Shown here: positions 1 through 8,315 of the stretch, piece after piece
Layout of the letters: every line of letters begins with the position of its first letter
Numbering within the stretch: position 1 is the stretch's first letter
Assembly (NCBI GenBank): GCA_005889075.1
Contig: VBDQ01000022.1
Coordinates: forward strand, 1 to 33,144
DNA length: 33,144 bases
Origin: Chloroflexota bacterium
GTDB lineage: Bacteria; Chloroflexota; Limnocylindria; P2-11E
Direction: 5' to 3'
Translations under genes and position numbers: made by a program
Notes under the pieces: model-generated
The model's input: only the letters and a program-made list of their open reading frames with translations
The model's database searches: none
Told to the model about the DNA's origin: nothing

Positions 1-1318
1 CTTTGAGTATCTGGTTCGCCTTGTCGCTCGCGGTCTTCATCGCCGCGTCGGGCGTGGCCTTGCCGGTGATGACCGACGTGATCATGTTGAGGATCACGTC
101 GCGGATGTCCTGCTGCCCGCGGACGTTCGGCTCAGGGGAGCTGTACTGGATGAGATCGTAGCCTTGCTTCCCCTGCGGGACCTTCGTCCAGTAGTCCTTC
201 AACACCTGCGAGTCCGCTGCGGTCTTGCGCACGGGCATGTAGTACGAGGTCGACGCGAACTGCGCCGACTGATCGGTTTCCGTGAACCACTTGATGAACA
301 GCCACGACGCCAGCTGCTTCTCGGGCGTGCTCTTGAAGACCGCCACGTTCGCGCCGAACTGCACCGTCTTCGCCTTCGAAGGGTCGGACTGGGGCAGGTT
401 GGCGATGCTCCAGTGGAAGCCGGCAGTCCTGTCGGCGAGGTCCTTCATGAATGGGACCGTCGACGTCGAGGAGAGGAAGAACGTGAGCTTCCCGGCGGCC
501 AGGTCGTTCTGGTAGTCGAACCCGGCGGGGCTATATGCCCAGCCGTCTTTCACGCCGCGGTCGTACATCTGCAGGACCTGGAGCCCTTGTGCTCCGTTCC
601 ACGCGACGGTCTTGTTGTCGGCGGCCATCAGAGTCCCGCCACGCGAGTACACCTGCGCGTTGAAGTACGACGCGTCGGTGTTGAGGGCGAACCCGTTGCG
701 GATGGTCTTACCGGACGCGTCCTTCTTCACCGCCGCCTTCGCGGTCGCCTCGAATTCGTCCCACGTCTTCGGGACCGGCTTGCCGATCTCCTTCAGGATG
801 TCCTCGTTCACGTACATCACCGCGAGCGACTTCGTGAACGGCCACGACAGCAGCTTGTTCCCATACTGCGGAAACGTGTTCGTGTCGTAGTAGCTCTTGT
901 AGATGTCGTCCTGCGATTGCTTGCTGAGGCCGTTCTTCGCGCTGTCCTTATACGGGGTGAGATCGATGACGACGTCGGCTTTCATGTAATCGGCGACGAA
1001 GCTCTCGTACGCGTGCGCGAGCTCCGGCAGGGCGCCCGCCTGGATCGCGCCAAGCGTCTTCTGGTAGAGCTGGGTGTAGTTGCCCTGGTTGAGCGCGGTG
1101 ACGGTGATGCCCTTCCCGTTGGTGTCGTTGAACTTCTTCACCATCGCGTCGAGGGCGACCTGCTGAGGACCCGAGAGGGCGTGCCAGAGCGTGATGTTCA
1201 CCGGGCCCGAGAGCGTGATGTCTGCCTCGGTCGACTGCTGCGGCGCTGGTGCTGCCGCGCTACACGACGTGGCGATGACGAGCAACAGCGTCGCGAGGAT
1301 CCCTGCCTGTAGGCGCAT
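1..1318 (-). CDS. Sugar ABC transporter substrate-binding lipoprotein (UgpB/MalE-like), 3' end outside window
   Basis: Extracellular solute-binding protein, family 1, predicted to capture a sugar or glycerol-phosphate-type solute for the two permeases encoded upstream. Translation from the ATG at 1318 gives 439 residues before the window edge, so the C-terminus is missing. The N-terminus is a lipoprotein signal: MRLQAG, a hydrophobic stretch, then IATSC with the lipidation Cys at residue 19. The mature part opens with the family-typical ITLWHALSGP and has the Trp/Tyr-rich mid-section of sugar binders. The start is backed by a strong Shine-Dalgarno, AGGAGGG, at 1332-1326 with 7 nt spacing. It is the last of three co-directional transport genes. 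The substrate cannot be told from sequence. Confidence 0.9.
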   Translation of the reverse strand, partial: MRLQAGILATLLLVIATSCSAAAPAPQQSTEADITLSGPVNITLWHALSGPQQVALDAMVKKFNDTNGKGITVTALNQGNYTQLYQKTLGAIQAGALPELAHAYESFVADYMKADVVIDLTPYKDSAKNGLSKQSQDDIYKSYYDTNTFPQYGNKLLSWPFTKSLAVMYVNEDILKEIGKPVPKTWDEFEATAKAAVKKDASGKTIRNGFALNTDASYFNAQVYSRGGTLMAADNKTVAWNGAQGLQVLQMYDRGVKDGWAYSPAGFDYQNDLAAGKLTFFLSSTSTVPFMKDLADRTAGFHWSIANLPQSDPSKAKTVQFGANVAVFKSTPEKQLASWLFIKWFTETDQSAQFASTSYYMPVRKTAADSQVLKDYWTKVPQGKQGYDLIQYSSPEPNVRGQQDIRDVILNMITSVITGKATPDAAMKTASDKANQILK

Positions 1319-1325
1319 GCGCGTT

Positions 1326-1332
1326 CCCTCCT
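1326..1332 (-). promoter_or_regulatory. Strong Shine-Dalgarno of the binding-protein gene
   Basis: AGGAGGG on the minus strand, 7 nt before the ATG at 1318. It is much closer to consensus than the sites of the two permease genes, which fits the usual need for more binding protein than permease. Confidence 0.7.
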
Positions 1333-1345
1333 GACCTCCACCAGC

Positions 1346-1362
1346 TGGGGGCTTTGCCCCCA
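1346..1362. repeat. GC-rich palindromic repeat, copy a (intergenic hairpin)
   Basis: Perfect 7-bp stem TGGGGGC / GCCCCCA with loop TTT, followed on the plus strand by a second C-run (ACCCC). It lies between the second permease and the binding-protein gene. No T-run follows on either strand, so it is not a classical intrinsic terminator. A stem-loop here could stabilise the downstream binding-protein message; that is inference. It belongs to the repeat family at 5575, 8588, 18711 and 20248. Confidence 0.7.
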
Positions 1363-1393
1363 ACCCCTGCTCTTCCCTATCTACGCGTGCTCC

Positions 1394-2296
1394 TCAGCCT
1401 CGGATGCCCGTTCGTGCGATGCCCTGCACGAGGTAGCGCTGGGCGACGAGGAAAAGGACCACGATTGGAGCGACGACGAAGGTCGACGCCGCCATGAGCA
1501 GATGGTAGCTCGACCCGGCTTCCTGCCGGAACGCTGAAAGGCCCACCTGTACGGGCCGGAACTCGGGTCGGGTGGTGACGATGAGCGGCCATTGGAAGGC
1601 GTTCCAGGACCCCAGGAACGTGATCAGGCCAGCCGTGATGAGGGCTGGGACGGAGAGCGGTAGGGCGATGCTCCAGAGGAAGCGCAGGTGCCCCGCGCCG
1701 TCGATCCGAGCGGCGTCGGCGAGCTCGCTCGGGATGGAAAGGAAGAACTGCCGCAAGAGGAAGATCGAGAACGCGGTGGCGATGAACGGCACGATCTGGA
1801 CCTGATAGCTGTCGAACCAGTTGAGGCAGGGGAGGCCGAAGCAGGCGACCTTGCTCGGGCTCATGAGGACGTAGTTGGGCACGAGCGTGGCTTCGCTCGG
1901 GACCATGAGCGTCGCGAGGAAAAGCGTGAACAGCACGTTCTTGCCGCGGAAGCGCATCCGCGCGAAGGCATAACCCGCGAGGGCGGCGGTGGCCAGCTCG
2001 CCGATCGTGATCGCGATCGAGATAGTGATTGTGTTGACGAAGTAGCGGCCCCATGGCGCACGGCTCCAGGCCTCGACGAAGTTCTCTGGGTGAAGCTGCG
2101 CCGGGAAGATGTCGGGAGGATTCTTCGTGGCCTCGAGCAGGTCCTTGAACGCGCTCGTGACCATGAAGTAGAAGGGATACGCGACCGCCAGGCCGACGAG
2201 GATGAGCACGCCATGCTTCGCGATCGTCCCGGCGCGTATGCGCGGGTAGAAGCGCGGCACCCCGGGCGCGACACGCGCGATCGATCCGCTAGCCAT
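1394..2296 (-). CDS. Carbohydrate ABC transporter permease (MalG/UgpE-like)
   Basis: Inner-membrane permease, 300 aa, second of the pair in this sugar importer. About six hydrophobic segments are visible, the first around residues 28-47 (GVLILVGLAVAYPFYFMV). The EAA loop that docks the ATPase reads ELADAARIDGAG near residues 191-202 and is followed by LPLSVPALIT. Length and layout fit the MalG family. It overlaps the upstream permease by 8 nt (2289-2296), which suggests translational coupling. A 75-nt gap containing a hairpin separates it from the binding-protein gene. No ATP-binding subunit is in the window, so the importer must use one encoded elsewhere. Confidence 0.92.
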   Translation of the reverse strand: MASGSIARVAPGVPRFYPRIRAGTIAKHGVLILVGLAVAYPFYFMVTSAFKDLLEATKNPPDIFPAQLHPENFVEAWSRAPWGRYFVNTITISIAITIGELATAALAGYAFARMRFRGKNVLFTLFLATLMVPSEATLVPNYVLMSPSKVACFGLPCLNWFDSYQVQIVPFIATAFSIFLLRQFFLSIPSELADAARIDGAGHLRFLWSIALPLSVPALITAGLITFLGSWNAFQWPLIVTTRPEFRPVQVGLSAFRQEAGSSYHLLMAASTFVVAPIVVLFLVAQRYLVQGIARTGIRG

Positions 2297-3245
2297 ACGT
2301 CACGCGCCTTCCCAGCACGCGGAACTGGAAGAGCGTGAACAACAGGATGATCAGCGTCAGGATGAACGCGAGCGCCGCGGCGAGACCGAACTGCGCTTGC
2401 TGGAACGCCGTCCGGAAGAGAAGCAGCGTGACAGTCCGGGTCGTGTCGAGAGGACCGCCGCCGGTCAGGACGAAGATCGTGTCGAATGATCTGAGCGCTC
2501 CGATGCTCGCGATCGTGAAGACGAAGAACGTGGTTGGCGACAGGAGGGGCAGCGTGATCTTGGTGAAGATCTGGCGTTCGCTCGCCCCATCCAGCCTCGC
2601 GGCCTCGTAGTACTCGGGCGAGATGTTCGAAAGCCCTGCGAGGAAGATGACGATCTGGTAGCCCAGGTAGTGCCAGACGGTCACGATCGCCACGACGACG
2701 AGCGCCATGCTCGGACCGGCTGCCCAATCGGGGAGCGTCACGCCGAAGGCCGACGCGACGATCGCCAAGACGCCCGACGGCTCGTCGAGCCAGCGCTGCG
2801 GGCCAATGCCGATCACCCCGATGAGCGCGTTCACCAGTCCGTACTGCGGATGGAAGAGCCAGTTGAAGACGACTGCGGCCGCGACGAAGGAGGTCACGTA
2901 GGGTAGGTAGTAGACGGTGCGGTAGATGCCGCGCCCTCGCATCTTCTGGAACAGCAGGTAGGCGATGACGAGCGCGAGCGCGATCTCGAGCGGGACGGTG
3001 ATGATCGCGTACGTGAACGTGGTCGAGAGGGCGCGCCAGAAGTCCGGGCTTCGCAGCGAGTTTTCGTACAGCCAGTCGGTGTAGTTGCCGATCCCCCGGA
3101 ACGCGCCCTGGATCACGTCCCACTTGAACAGCGACATGTAGAACGCCGCGATGGAGGGGATGATCCGGAACAGTCCGATGATGAGCAGCGCCGGCAGCAC
3201 AAAGAGCCACGCCTGGAGCCCCTCGAGGTCGATCCGGCGCGCCAC
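2289..3245 (-). CDS. Sugar ABC transporter permease (MalF/UgpA-like)
   Basis: Inner-membrane permease, 318 aa, first gene of the minus-strand transport operon. A short N-terminus (RRIDLEGLQAW) leads into the typical first membrane segment LFVLPALLIIGLFRIIPSI. The EAA loop reads EYYEAARLDGASERQIF and is followed by ITLPLLSPTTFF, as in the MalF/UgpA family. The start is taken as GTG at 3245; no good Shine-Dalgarno precedes it. A -10-like TATCAT sits only 9 nt upstream, which would give a near-leaderless transcript. The gene is divergent from the FmdB gene with 23 nt between starts, so the promoters must overlap coding DNA. Confidence 0.9.
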   Translation of the reverse strand: MARRIDLEGLQAWLFVLPALLIIGLFRIIPSIAAFYMSLFKWDVIQGAFRGIGNYTDWLYENSLRSPDFWRALSTTFTYAIITVPLEIALALVIAYLLFQKMRGRGIYRTVYYLPYVTSFVAAAVVFNWLFHPQYGLVNALIGVIGIGPQRWLDEPSGVLAIVASAFGVTLPDWAAGPSMALVVVAIVTVWHYLGYQIVIFLAGLSNISPEYYEAARLDGASERQIFTKITLPLLSPTTFFVFTIASIGALRSFDTIFVLTGGGPLDTTRTVTLLLFRTAFQQAQFGLAAALAFILTLIILLFTLFQFRVLGRRVTYG

Positions 3246-3254
3246 CTTGCTGCG

Positions 3255-3260
3255 ATGATA
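3255..3260 (-). promoter_or_regulatory. Candidate -10 element of the sugar transport operon
   Basis: TATCAT on the minus strand matches TATAAT at five of six positions and ends 9 nt before the GTG start at 3245. The -35 region 17 nt upstream is poor. If real, transcription would start within a few bases of the GTG. Confidence 0.35.
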
Positions 3261-3268
3261 CGTGTGGC

Positions 3269-3583
3269 ATGCCGATCTACGACTACCGCTGCGACCACTG
3301 CGGACACAGCTTTTCCGCGGTGCAGCCGTTCAGCGATCAGCCGCTCGAGAAGTGCCCGAACTGCGGAAAGCGACCGCGCCGTCTCTTCACCGCGCCGGCG
3401 CTCGTCTTCAAAGGATCGGGCTGGTACAAGACCGACAGCCGCACGTCGAGCGAGAAAAGCGAGCGGAAAGCCGACGCCGCGGGGGAGCCAAAGGCCGACA
3501 CGGCGAAGCCCGACACGAAGGCAGACAAGAAGTCTCCGCCGAAGAGCGAGAAGCCGGCACCCAAGAGCGAGGCCGCATCCTAA
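3269..3583 (+). CDS. FmdB-type zinc-ribbon protein
   Basis: Small regulatory-type protein of the FmdB/CxxC_CxxC_SSSS family, 104 aa. The N-terminus MPIYDYRCDHCGHSF, the knuckles CDHC (about residues 8-11) and CPNC (about 29-32), and the following FKGSGWYKTD are hallmarks of the family. The zinc ribbon is expected to bind one Zn; its molecular role is poorly defined in the family. From about residue 60 the protein becomes a Lys/Ser/Ala/Pro-rich low-complexity tail, probably disordered. The ATG at 3269 is firm because the family begins at this Met. It heads the plus-strand cluster of cell-envelope genes. Confidence 0.9.
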   Translation: MPIYDYRCDHCGHSFSAVQPFSDQPLEKCPNCGKRPRRLFTAPALVFKGSGWYKTDSRTSSEKSERKADAAGEPKADTAKPDTKADKKSPPKSEKPAPKSEAAS

Positions 3584-4386
3584 GGGGCGCCCTCACGCGC
3601 GCTCGGTCGACCATCGAAAGCTTCGTCGCCGACGACTGCGCCTTCCTCGCCGGCGCGGTGGCCTATCAGATCTTCTTCGGGCTCGTCCCGCTGCTCGCGC
3701 TCATCGTCGGGGTGCTTGGGTTCGTCTATGGTCCCGACCGTGCCCAGCGTGAGATCGTCGCGATGATCCGGGCGGTCTATCCCTCGGCGACCGCACAGGA
3801 GACGCGCATCGCCCGCGAGCTCGTCGACGGCCGCGCGGTCTCGCTCTCGATCGGCGTGGTCGGCACCGCGTTCTCCGCCCTGGCCATCCACGGATCGCTC
3901 GAGTCCGCGCTCGCCGCGGTGCTGGGCAGGGAGGGCCGCCGGACGTTCGTGCGCGGCCGGCTCGAGGCTATCGTCTTCGTCTCCGCGCTCGTCCTCCTCG
4001 CGGCGCTCTCGTTCGGCTTGTCGTACGGTGTCGCGGCGCTCTCGGGCGCGCTCACCGAGGCGGGATACCGCGATGCGGTTCGCGTCGCGCTCCAGGTGGT
4101 GTCGCCGCTCGTCGGCCTTGCGGTCGGCTACGTCTTCTTCTTCCTCGTCTACCGCGCCATCCCGCGGCACCGGCCGCCGCGACGCGTGGCCGCGGCCGCG
4201 GCCCTGGTATCGGCCGTGCTGTGGGAGGTCGCCAAGCTGGCGTTCGGCTACCTGACGCGCGCGCTTGGCCTGTTCGCGGCGTACGGGCCGCTCGCGTTCG
4301 CGGCCGGCCTATTGACATGGATCTATCTGACAGCGGTCATCATCCTCGTCGGGGCGGAGGTCATGAAGACGCGTGGAGCGGCTTGA
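3583..4386 (+). CDS. YihY/BrkB family membrane protein, start codon unresolved
   Basis: Integral membrane protein of the YihY/virulence factor BrkB family, about 267 aa, with around six hydrophobic segments. Recognisable parts are FLAGAVAYQIFFGLVPLL near the start, the FVYRAIPRH-type loop (here FLVYRAIPRHRPPRRV) and ALVSAVLWEVAKLAFGYL near the end. Its biochemical role is unknown in the family. The frame is open across the FmdB stop, but no ATG, GTG or TTG lies between that stop and the first conserved helix. The first is GTG at 3658, which would cut into the helix; an overlapping GTG at 3352 lies inside fmdB. An SD-like AAGGGG at 3582-3587 suggests initiation near 3595. The start given is simply the first codon after the neighbour. 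Confidence 0.8.
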   Translation, partial: RGALTRARSTIESFVADDCAFLAGAVAYQIFFGLVPLLALIVGVLGFVYGPDRAQREIVAMIRAVYPSATAQETRIARELVDGRAVSLSIGVVGTAFSALAIHGSLESALAAVLGREGRRTFVRGRLEAIVFVSALVLLAALSFGLSYGVAALSGALTEAGYRDAVRVALQVVSPLVGLAVGYVFFFLVYRAIPRHRPPRRVAAAAALVSAVLWEVAKLAFGYLTRALGLFAAYGPLAFAAGLLTWIYLTAVIILVGAEVMKTRGAA

Positions 4387-5125
4387 AGCATTCGCCAGCC
4401 GGTTCATCGAAGGGTGGAGCGCCCGGCTCTTCGGCGCCAAGCTCCAGCCGGTGCAGATCGCGAAGCGGTTGATCCGCGCGATGGAGTCGCACCAGACGAT
4501 CTCGCTCTCGAAGACGTTCGTTCCGAACTCCTACGTGGTGTCCCTCTCGCCTCCTGACTACGCCGGGTTCGAGCAGTACCGCCGAAGCCTGGAACAGGAT
4601 CTGGCGGAGGCTGTGCTCGGCGCCGCCCGAGACCGCAACTACACCCTCCTCGCGTTCCCGTCCGTGGAGATCGAGCGCGACGAGGACCTGCCGGCCGGTG
4701 ACCTCCGCGTCTCGTGCGCGCTCGTCGACACCTCGGGTGACGAGATCACCCCGGACGCCAAGACGCTTGGCGCGGTCGAAGCGGGTCACACCATGGTCCT
4801 CGATCGCGAGAAGCTGCTGCGCGAGAAGCCGCGCGCGCCGAAGGCGACGCTGACGGTCCGCGACGACGATCGCAAGCAGGTCTCGCTTGGTACGGATCCG
4901 CTCGCGATCGGCCGCGATCCCCAGAACGACATCGTGCTGGACGACCGGCGCGTCTCGAGAAAGCACGCCGAGATCCGCCTGCGCCTCGGTCGCTACACGC
5001 TCTACGACCTTCAGAGCACCAACGGGACGTACGTGAACGGCCGCCGCGTTGCGGAGATCGTGCTCTCGGACGGTGACCGCGTCGCGATCGGCGGTGTCGA
5101 GCTGCATTTCCGCGCCACTGAGTGA
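4373..5125 (+). CDS. FhaA-like protein: DUF3662 domain plus C-terminal FHA domain
   Basis: Cytosolic phosphothreonine-reading protein, 250 aa. Residues about 1-115 match the DUF3662 (FhaA N-terminal) domain: MERLEAFASRFIEGW, then IAKRLIRAMESH and the VPNSYVVSLSPPDY stretch. A linker follows, then an FHA domain from about 155 to 248 with the classic IGRDPQNDIVLDD, VSRKHAEI and STNGTYVNGRRV motifs, including the Arg, Ser and Asn that grip phospho-Thr. In Actinobacteria FhaA sits in the rodA-pbpA-pknAB cluster and binds the lipid II flippase MurJ. Start GTG at 4373 overlaps the YihY gene by 14 nt. No Ser/Thr kinase is encoded in this window. Confidence 0.9.
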   Translation: MERLEAFASRFIEGWSARLFGAKLQPVQIAKRLIRAMESHQTISLSKTFVPNSYVVSLSPPDYAGFEQYRRSLEQDLAEAVLGAARDRNYTLLAFPSVEIERDEDLPAGDLRVSCALVDTSGDEITPDAKTLGAVEAGHTMVLDREKLLREKPRAPKATLTVRDDDRKQVSLGTDPLAIGRDPQNDIVLDDRRVSRKHAEIRLRLGRYTLYDLQSTNGTYVNGRRVAEIVLSDGDRVAIGGVELHFRATE

Positions 5126-5128
5126 GCT

Positions 5129-5566
5129 GTGGAGATCACGTTCGCGGTCCTGCTCTGGGCGGTCCGCATCGCCTTTCTCGTCCTTCTCTATCTTTTCCTG
5201 ATCCGCGCGTTCGGCGCGCTCCAGCGCTCCCTCGTTACGGAAACCGTCGTCGCGGCGCGTCCTTCGGGCATCGCCCACCTCGTGGTGCAGCGAAGCATCC
5301 GCGGCGCAGCCCGCGTCGGCGAACGCCTACCGCTCCGGGCCATCAACTCGATCGGCCGCGACGCGGGTAACGATGTCGTGATCAACGACGAGGCCGCTTC
5401 GGCGAAGCACGCGCTTCTCGAGTTCGCCGATGGCGAGTGGTGGATCGAGGACGCTGGAAGCACCAACGGGACGGTCATCAACGGAGAGCTGGTACGCGCC
5501 CGCGAGCGGCTCCAGTACGGCGACGAGCTTGCGATCGGCCGCGTCGCACTGCGCTTGGAGCAGTGA
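5129..5566 (+). CDS. FhaB-like membrane-anchored FHA domain protein
   Basis: Protein of 145 aa with one N-terminal membrane segment (residues about 3-24, FAVLLWAVRIAFLVLLYLFL) and a cytosolic FHA domain from about residue 55. The FHA signatures are IGRDAGNDVVINDEAAS, KHALLEF and STNGTVINGELV. This is the layout of FhaB/FipA, which helps couple peptidoglycan synthesis to septation in mycobacteria. Start GTG at 5129 comes 3 nt after the FhaA stop. Its stop overlaps the rodA start. In Actinobacteria a PP2C phosphatase gene usually stands between fhaB and rodA; here it is absent. Confidence 0.88.
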   Translation: MEITFAVLLWAVRIAFLVLLYLFLIRAFGALQRSLVTETVVAARPSGIAHLVVQRSIRGAARVGERLPLRAINSIGRDAGNDVVINDEAASAKHALLEFADGEWWIEDAGSTNGTVINGELVRARERLQYGDELAIGRVALRLEQ

Positions 5567-6879
5567 TCAGAGCTTGGGGGGCTGTGCCCCCCAGCCCCCG
5601 GGCACGTTTCACGGAGCTGTCCTTGCTGGTCTGGGTCGCAGCGCTCGCCGTCACCGGATTCGTCGCGGTCGTCGGCGCCGAGACCTCGGCCTTCGGCCCG
5701 GCGGCGCTCATCGTGCCTGCGGTCTATCTGGTCCTCGTGCTCGCGCTGCACCTCTTCCTCGTCGCGCAGCGTTTTCACGGCGACCAGGTCCTCATGCCGG
5801 TCGCGGCAGGGCTCACGGCGATCGGCCTCGTGCTCGTGCAGCGGCTCGCCTCGGACTTGCTCCTGCAGCAGCTCTCCTGGTCGATCATCTCCGCCGGCGC
5901 CTTCGCGGCGACGATCCTCATCCCTCGTGACCTCACCGCGCTCTCCCGCTTCAAGTGGACCTGGGCACTCCTTGGCCTCCTGCTCCTCATCGCGCCGCTC
6001 TTTCCGTTGATCGGCCGCGAGATCAACGGCGCGCGGATCTGGATCAAGGTCGGGCCGGGCAGCATCGAGCCGTGGGAGGCGGTGAAGCTGCTCCTCGTCG
6101 TGTTCTTCGCGGCATATCTCGAGGAGTACCGCGAGGTACTGACGCAGACGCCGCGCCGGATCGGACCCCTTCCCGTGCCACCGGTGCCGTACCTCGTGCC
6201 GATCGTCGCCATGTGGGGCGTGGCGATGCTGGTGATGATCTTCGAGAAGGACATCGGTGCGACGCTCCTGTTCTTCGGGATCTTCCTCGCGATGCTGTAC
6301 CTCGCCACGGGCGAAGCCTTCTACGCGCTCATCGGCGTGGTTCTCCTCCTAGGGGGCGGCTTCGTCGTGTACCACCTGTTCGGGCACGTTCAGGTGCGCG
6401 TGGATACCTGGATCCGGCCGTTCGACGAGGACCTACGCTTCGGCGCCGGCTACCAGCTGGTGCAGGGCCTCTACGCGCTCGCGAACGGAGGTCTGCTCGG
6501 CGCAGGCCTCGGGAATGGGATGCCCGACCGGATCCCGGTCGTATGGAGCGACTTCGTCTTCGACGCGTTCGCTGAAGAGGCGGGCCTCGCGGGTGCGATC
6601 GCGCTGCTCGCGCTCAATCTTGTGTTCGTCTATCGCGGCATGCTGATCGCGCTGCGCGCGCCCACGACGTTCCTTCAGCTCCTCGCCGCGGGGCTCTCGT
6701 TCATCGTGGCGCTCCAGACGCTCGTCATCGTCGGCGGCAACGCGCGGCTGATCCCGCTCACGGGGATCACGCTCCCGTTCGTCGCCTATGGCGGCTCGTC
6801 GCTCGTCACCAACTGGATGCTGGTGGCGCTGCTGCTTCGCGTCTCGGACGTCTCGACCCGGATGCGCGGCCGGCCGTGA
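5563..6879 (+). CDS. rodA: RodA/FtsW-type SEDS peptidoglycan glycosyltransferase
   Basis: Polytopic SEDS protein, 438 aa, that polymerises glycan strands from lipid II and works with a class B PBP, here encoded directly downstream. About ten membrane segments are visible. Family landmarks include GARIWIKVGPGSIEPWEAVK, the large loop before YQLVQGLYALANGGLLGAGLG, and the C-terminal PLTGITLPFVAYGGSSL. The chosen GTG at 5563 overlaps the fhaB stop as GTGA. With this start, codons 5-13 lie inside a GC-rich palindromic repeat, giving an N-terminus rich in Gly and Pro. A TTG at 5620, after the repeat, is the alternative start. Next to pbpA the RodA assignment is favoured over FtsW. Confidence 0.9.
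   Translation: MIRAWGAVPPSPRARFTELSLLVWVAALAVTGFVAVVGAETSAFGPAALIVPAVYLVLVLALHLFLVAQRFHGDQVLMPVAAGLTAIGLVLVQRLASDLLLQQLSWSIISAGAFAATILIPRDLTALSRFKWTWALLGLLLLIAPLFPLIGREINGARIWIKVGPGSIEPWEAVKLLLVVFFAAYLEEYREVLTQTPRRIGPLPVPPVPYLVPIVAMWGVAMLVMIFEKDIGATLLFFGIFLAMLYLATGEAFYALIGVVLLLGGGFVVYHLFGHVQVRVDTWIRPFDEDLRFGAGYQLVQGLYALANGGLLGAGLGNGMPDRIPVVWSDFVFDAFAEEAGLAGAIALLALNLVFVYRGMLIALRAPTTFLQLLAAGLSFIVALQTLVIVGGNARLIPLTGITLPFVAYGGSSLVTNWMLVALLLRVSDVSTRMRGRP
5575..5599. repeat. GC-rich palindromic repeat, copy b (inside rodA 5' end)
   Basis: Perfect 8-bp stem TGGGGGGC / GCCCCCCA around loop TGT, followed by a second C-run (GCCCCC). Same layout as copies a and e. It sits just after the fhaB stop and inside the first codons of rodA as called, and is read through without a stop. 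Confidence 0.75.
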
Positions 6880-8315
6880 CGAACACGATCGCGTCCAACA
6901 TCCGCACCCTTACCCTCGCCCTCGCAGGCGCCTTCCTCGTCGCGTCGATCGGCGTGACCTACTGGACCATCTTCGCCTCCGCGTCGCTCGCGAACGATCC
7001 CTTCAATCCGCGGCTCATCGCGGCCTCGCGCGACCGTCCGCGGGGGGCGATCGTCGACCGCAACGGCGTGGTCATCGCCTCCAGCGAGAAGACGGCCGAC
7101 GGCTTCTCGCGGTCGTACAAGGACCAGACCCTCGCCCAGGTCACCGGCTACGCCTCGCTCCAGTTCGGCCTCTCCGGGATCGAGGCTGCCTACGCCGACT
7201 CGCTCATCGGGCAGGACCCCGCCGATCCGGTCTCCATCTGGCGTGCCCGCTACCTCGGCGAGCACGCCGCCGCGGGCAAGGTCGTGCTCGGCATCGACGA
7301 GAAGGTCCAGAAGGCGGCCGCGGACGCGCTCGGCGGCAAGCGGGGGGCGATCATCGCGCTCGATCCGCGGACCGGCGCGATCCTCGCGTCGGTCAGCGTT
7401 CCTTCGTACGACGCGAACGCCGTCGTCGATCCATCGCGTCAGCAGAGCGCGTTCAATGCGCTTCAGCAGGACGGCTCACGTCCGCTCATCAACCGCGCGA
7501 CGCAGGGGCTCTACCCTCCGGGTTCGACGTTCAAGGTGGTGACCGCGTCCGCCGCGCTCGAGAGCGGCTTCGATCCGAACAAGAAGCTCCGGGTGGACGA
7601 TCCGTATCAGCCGGACAAATCCTGGGGCGATTACTTCGTGCGCTCGGCTTCGCACGCTCACGGGGACTTCAACATGGCCGACGGCTTCCGGCTCTCCGAG
7701 AACATCTACTTCGCTCAAGTCGGGCTCGCGATCGGATCGGCGAGGCTGACCGACTACGCCAAGCGCTTCGGCGTGGGCGCCGCCCCGAAGCTCGACCTCT
7801 CCGCGGGGGCGGGGCAGCTCACGGCCTCCGGGTCGATCGACCGGCCGACCCTCCTCGCCGATACGTCCTACGGTCAGGGCGAGCTCCTGGTCTCGCCGCT
7901 GCAGATGGCGCTCATCTACGCCACGATCGCCAACCACGGCGTGATGCCGACGCCGCACTACGCGACGGAAGTGCGGGATGCACAGGACCACGTGATCCGG
8001 GAGGTCGCGCCAGGTCCGGTCGGCCAGGTCATCTCCGCCAATACCGCCGCGACGCTCACGACGATGCTCGTCGGCGCGGTCTCGGGGCCTGGCGGCTTCG
8101 CGTTCGGGGCGAAGATCCCGGGCGTGAACGTCGCCGGAAAGACCGGGACCGCCGAGAACCGCCCGGGCGAGGCCCCACACGGCTGGTTCATCGGCTTCGC
8201 CCCGGCCGAGGCGCCGACCGTCGTCGTCGCCGTGATCGTAGAGAACACTGCCGAAGGCGGCCTGACCGCGGCGCCCCTCGGAGCCCAGGTCATGCGGGCG
8301 GCTCTGGGCAAATGA
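6876..8315 (+). CDS. pbpA: Class B penicillin-binding protein (PbpA-like transpeptidase)
   Basis: Membrane-anchored DD-transpeptidase, 479 aa, forming peptide cross-links outside the membrane; the expected partner of the preceding RodA. One N-terminal membrane segment (residues about 12-35) is followed by a dimerisation part and the transpeptidase domain. All three catalytic motifs are present: STFK with nucleophile Ser217 and Lys220, SEN at 274-276, and KTG at 422-424. The size fits the short actinobacterial PbpA rather than PBP2 or FtsI. The start GTG at 6876 overlaps the rodA stop by 4 nt (GTGA). No PASTA kinase follows; instead there is a 332-nt gap. Confidence 0.92.
   Translation: MTNTIASNIRTLTLALAGAFLVASIGVTYWTIFASASLANDPFNPRLIAASRDRPRGAIVDRNGVVIASSEKTADGFSRSYKDQTLAQVTGYASLQFGLSGIEAAYADSLIGQDPADPVSIWRARYLGEHAAAGKVVLGIDEKVQKAAADALGGKRGAIIALDPRTGAILASVSVPSYDANAVVDPSRQQSAFNALQQDGSRPLINRATQGLYPPGSTFKVVTASAALESGFDPNKKLRVDDPYQPDKSWGDYFVRSASHAHGDFNMADGFRLSENIYFAQVGLAIGSARLTDYAKRFGVGAAPKLDLSAGAGQLTASGSIDRPTLLADTSYGQGELLVSPLQMALIYATIANHGVMPTPHYATEVRDAQDHVIREVAPGPVGQVISANTAATLTTMLVGAVSGPGGFAFGAKIPGVNVAGKTGTAENRPGEAPHGWFIGFAPAEAPTVVVAVIVENTAEGGLTAAPLGAQVMRAALGK

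Noticed and set aside
1346-1362. Intrinsic terminator at the GC hairpin between permease and binding-protein genes
   Set aside because: No T-run on either strand, and very similar hairpins occur inside coding sequences, so it is better treated as a repeat copy.
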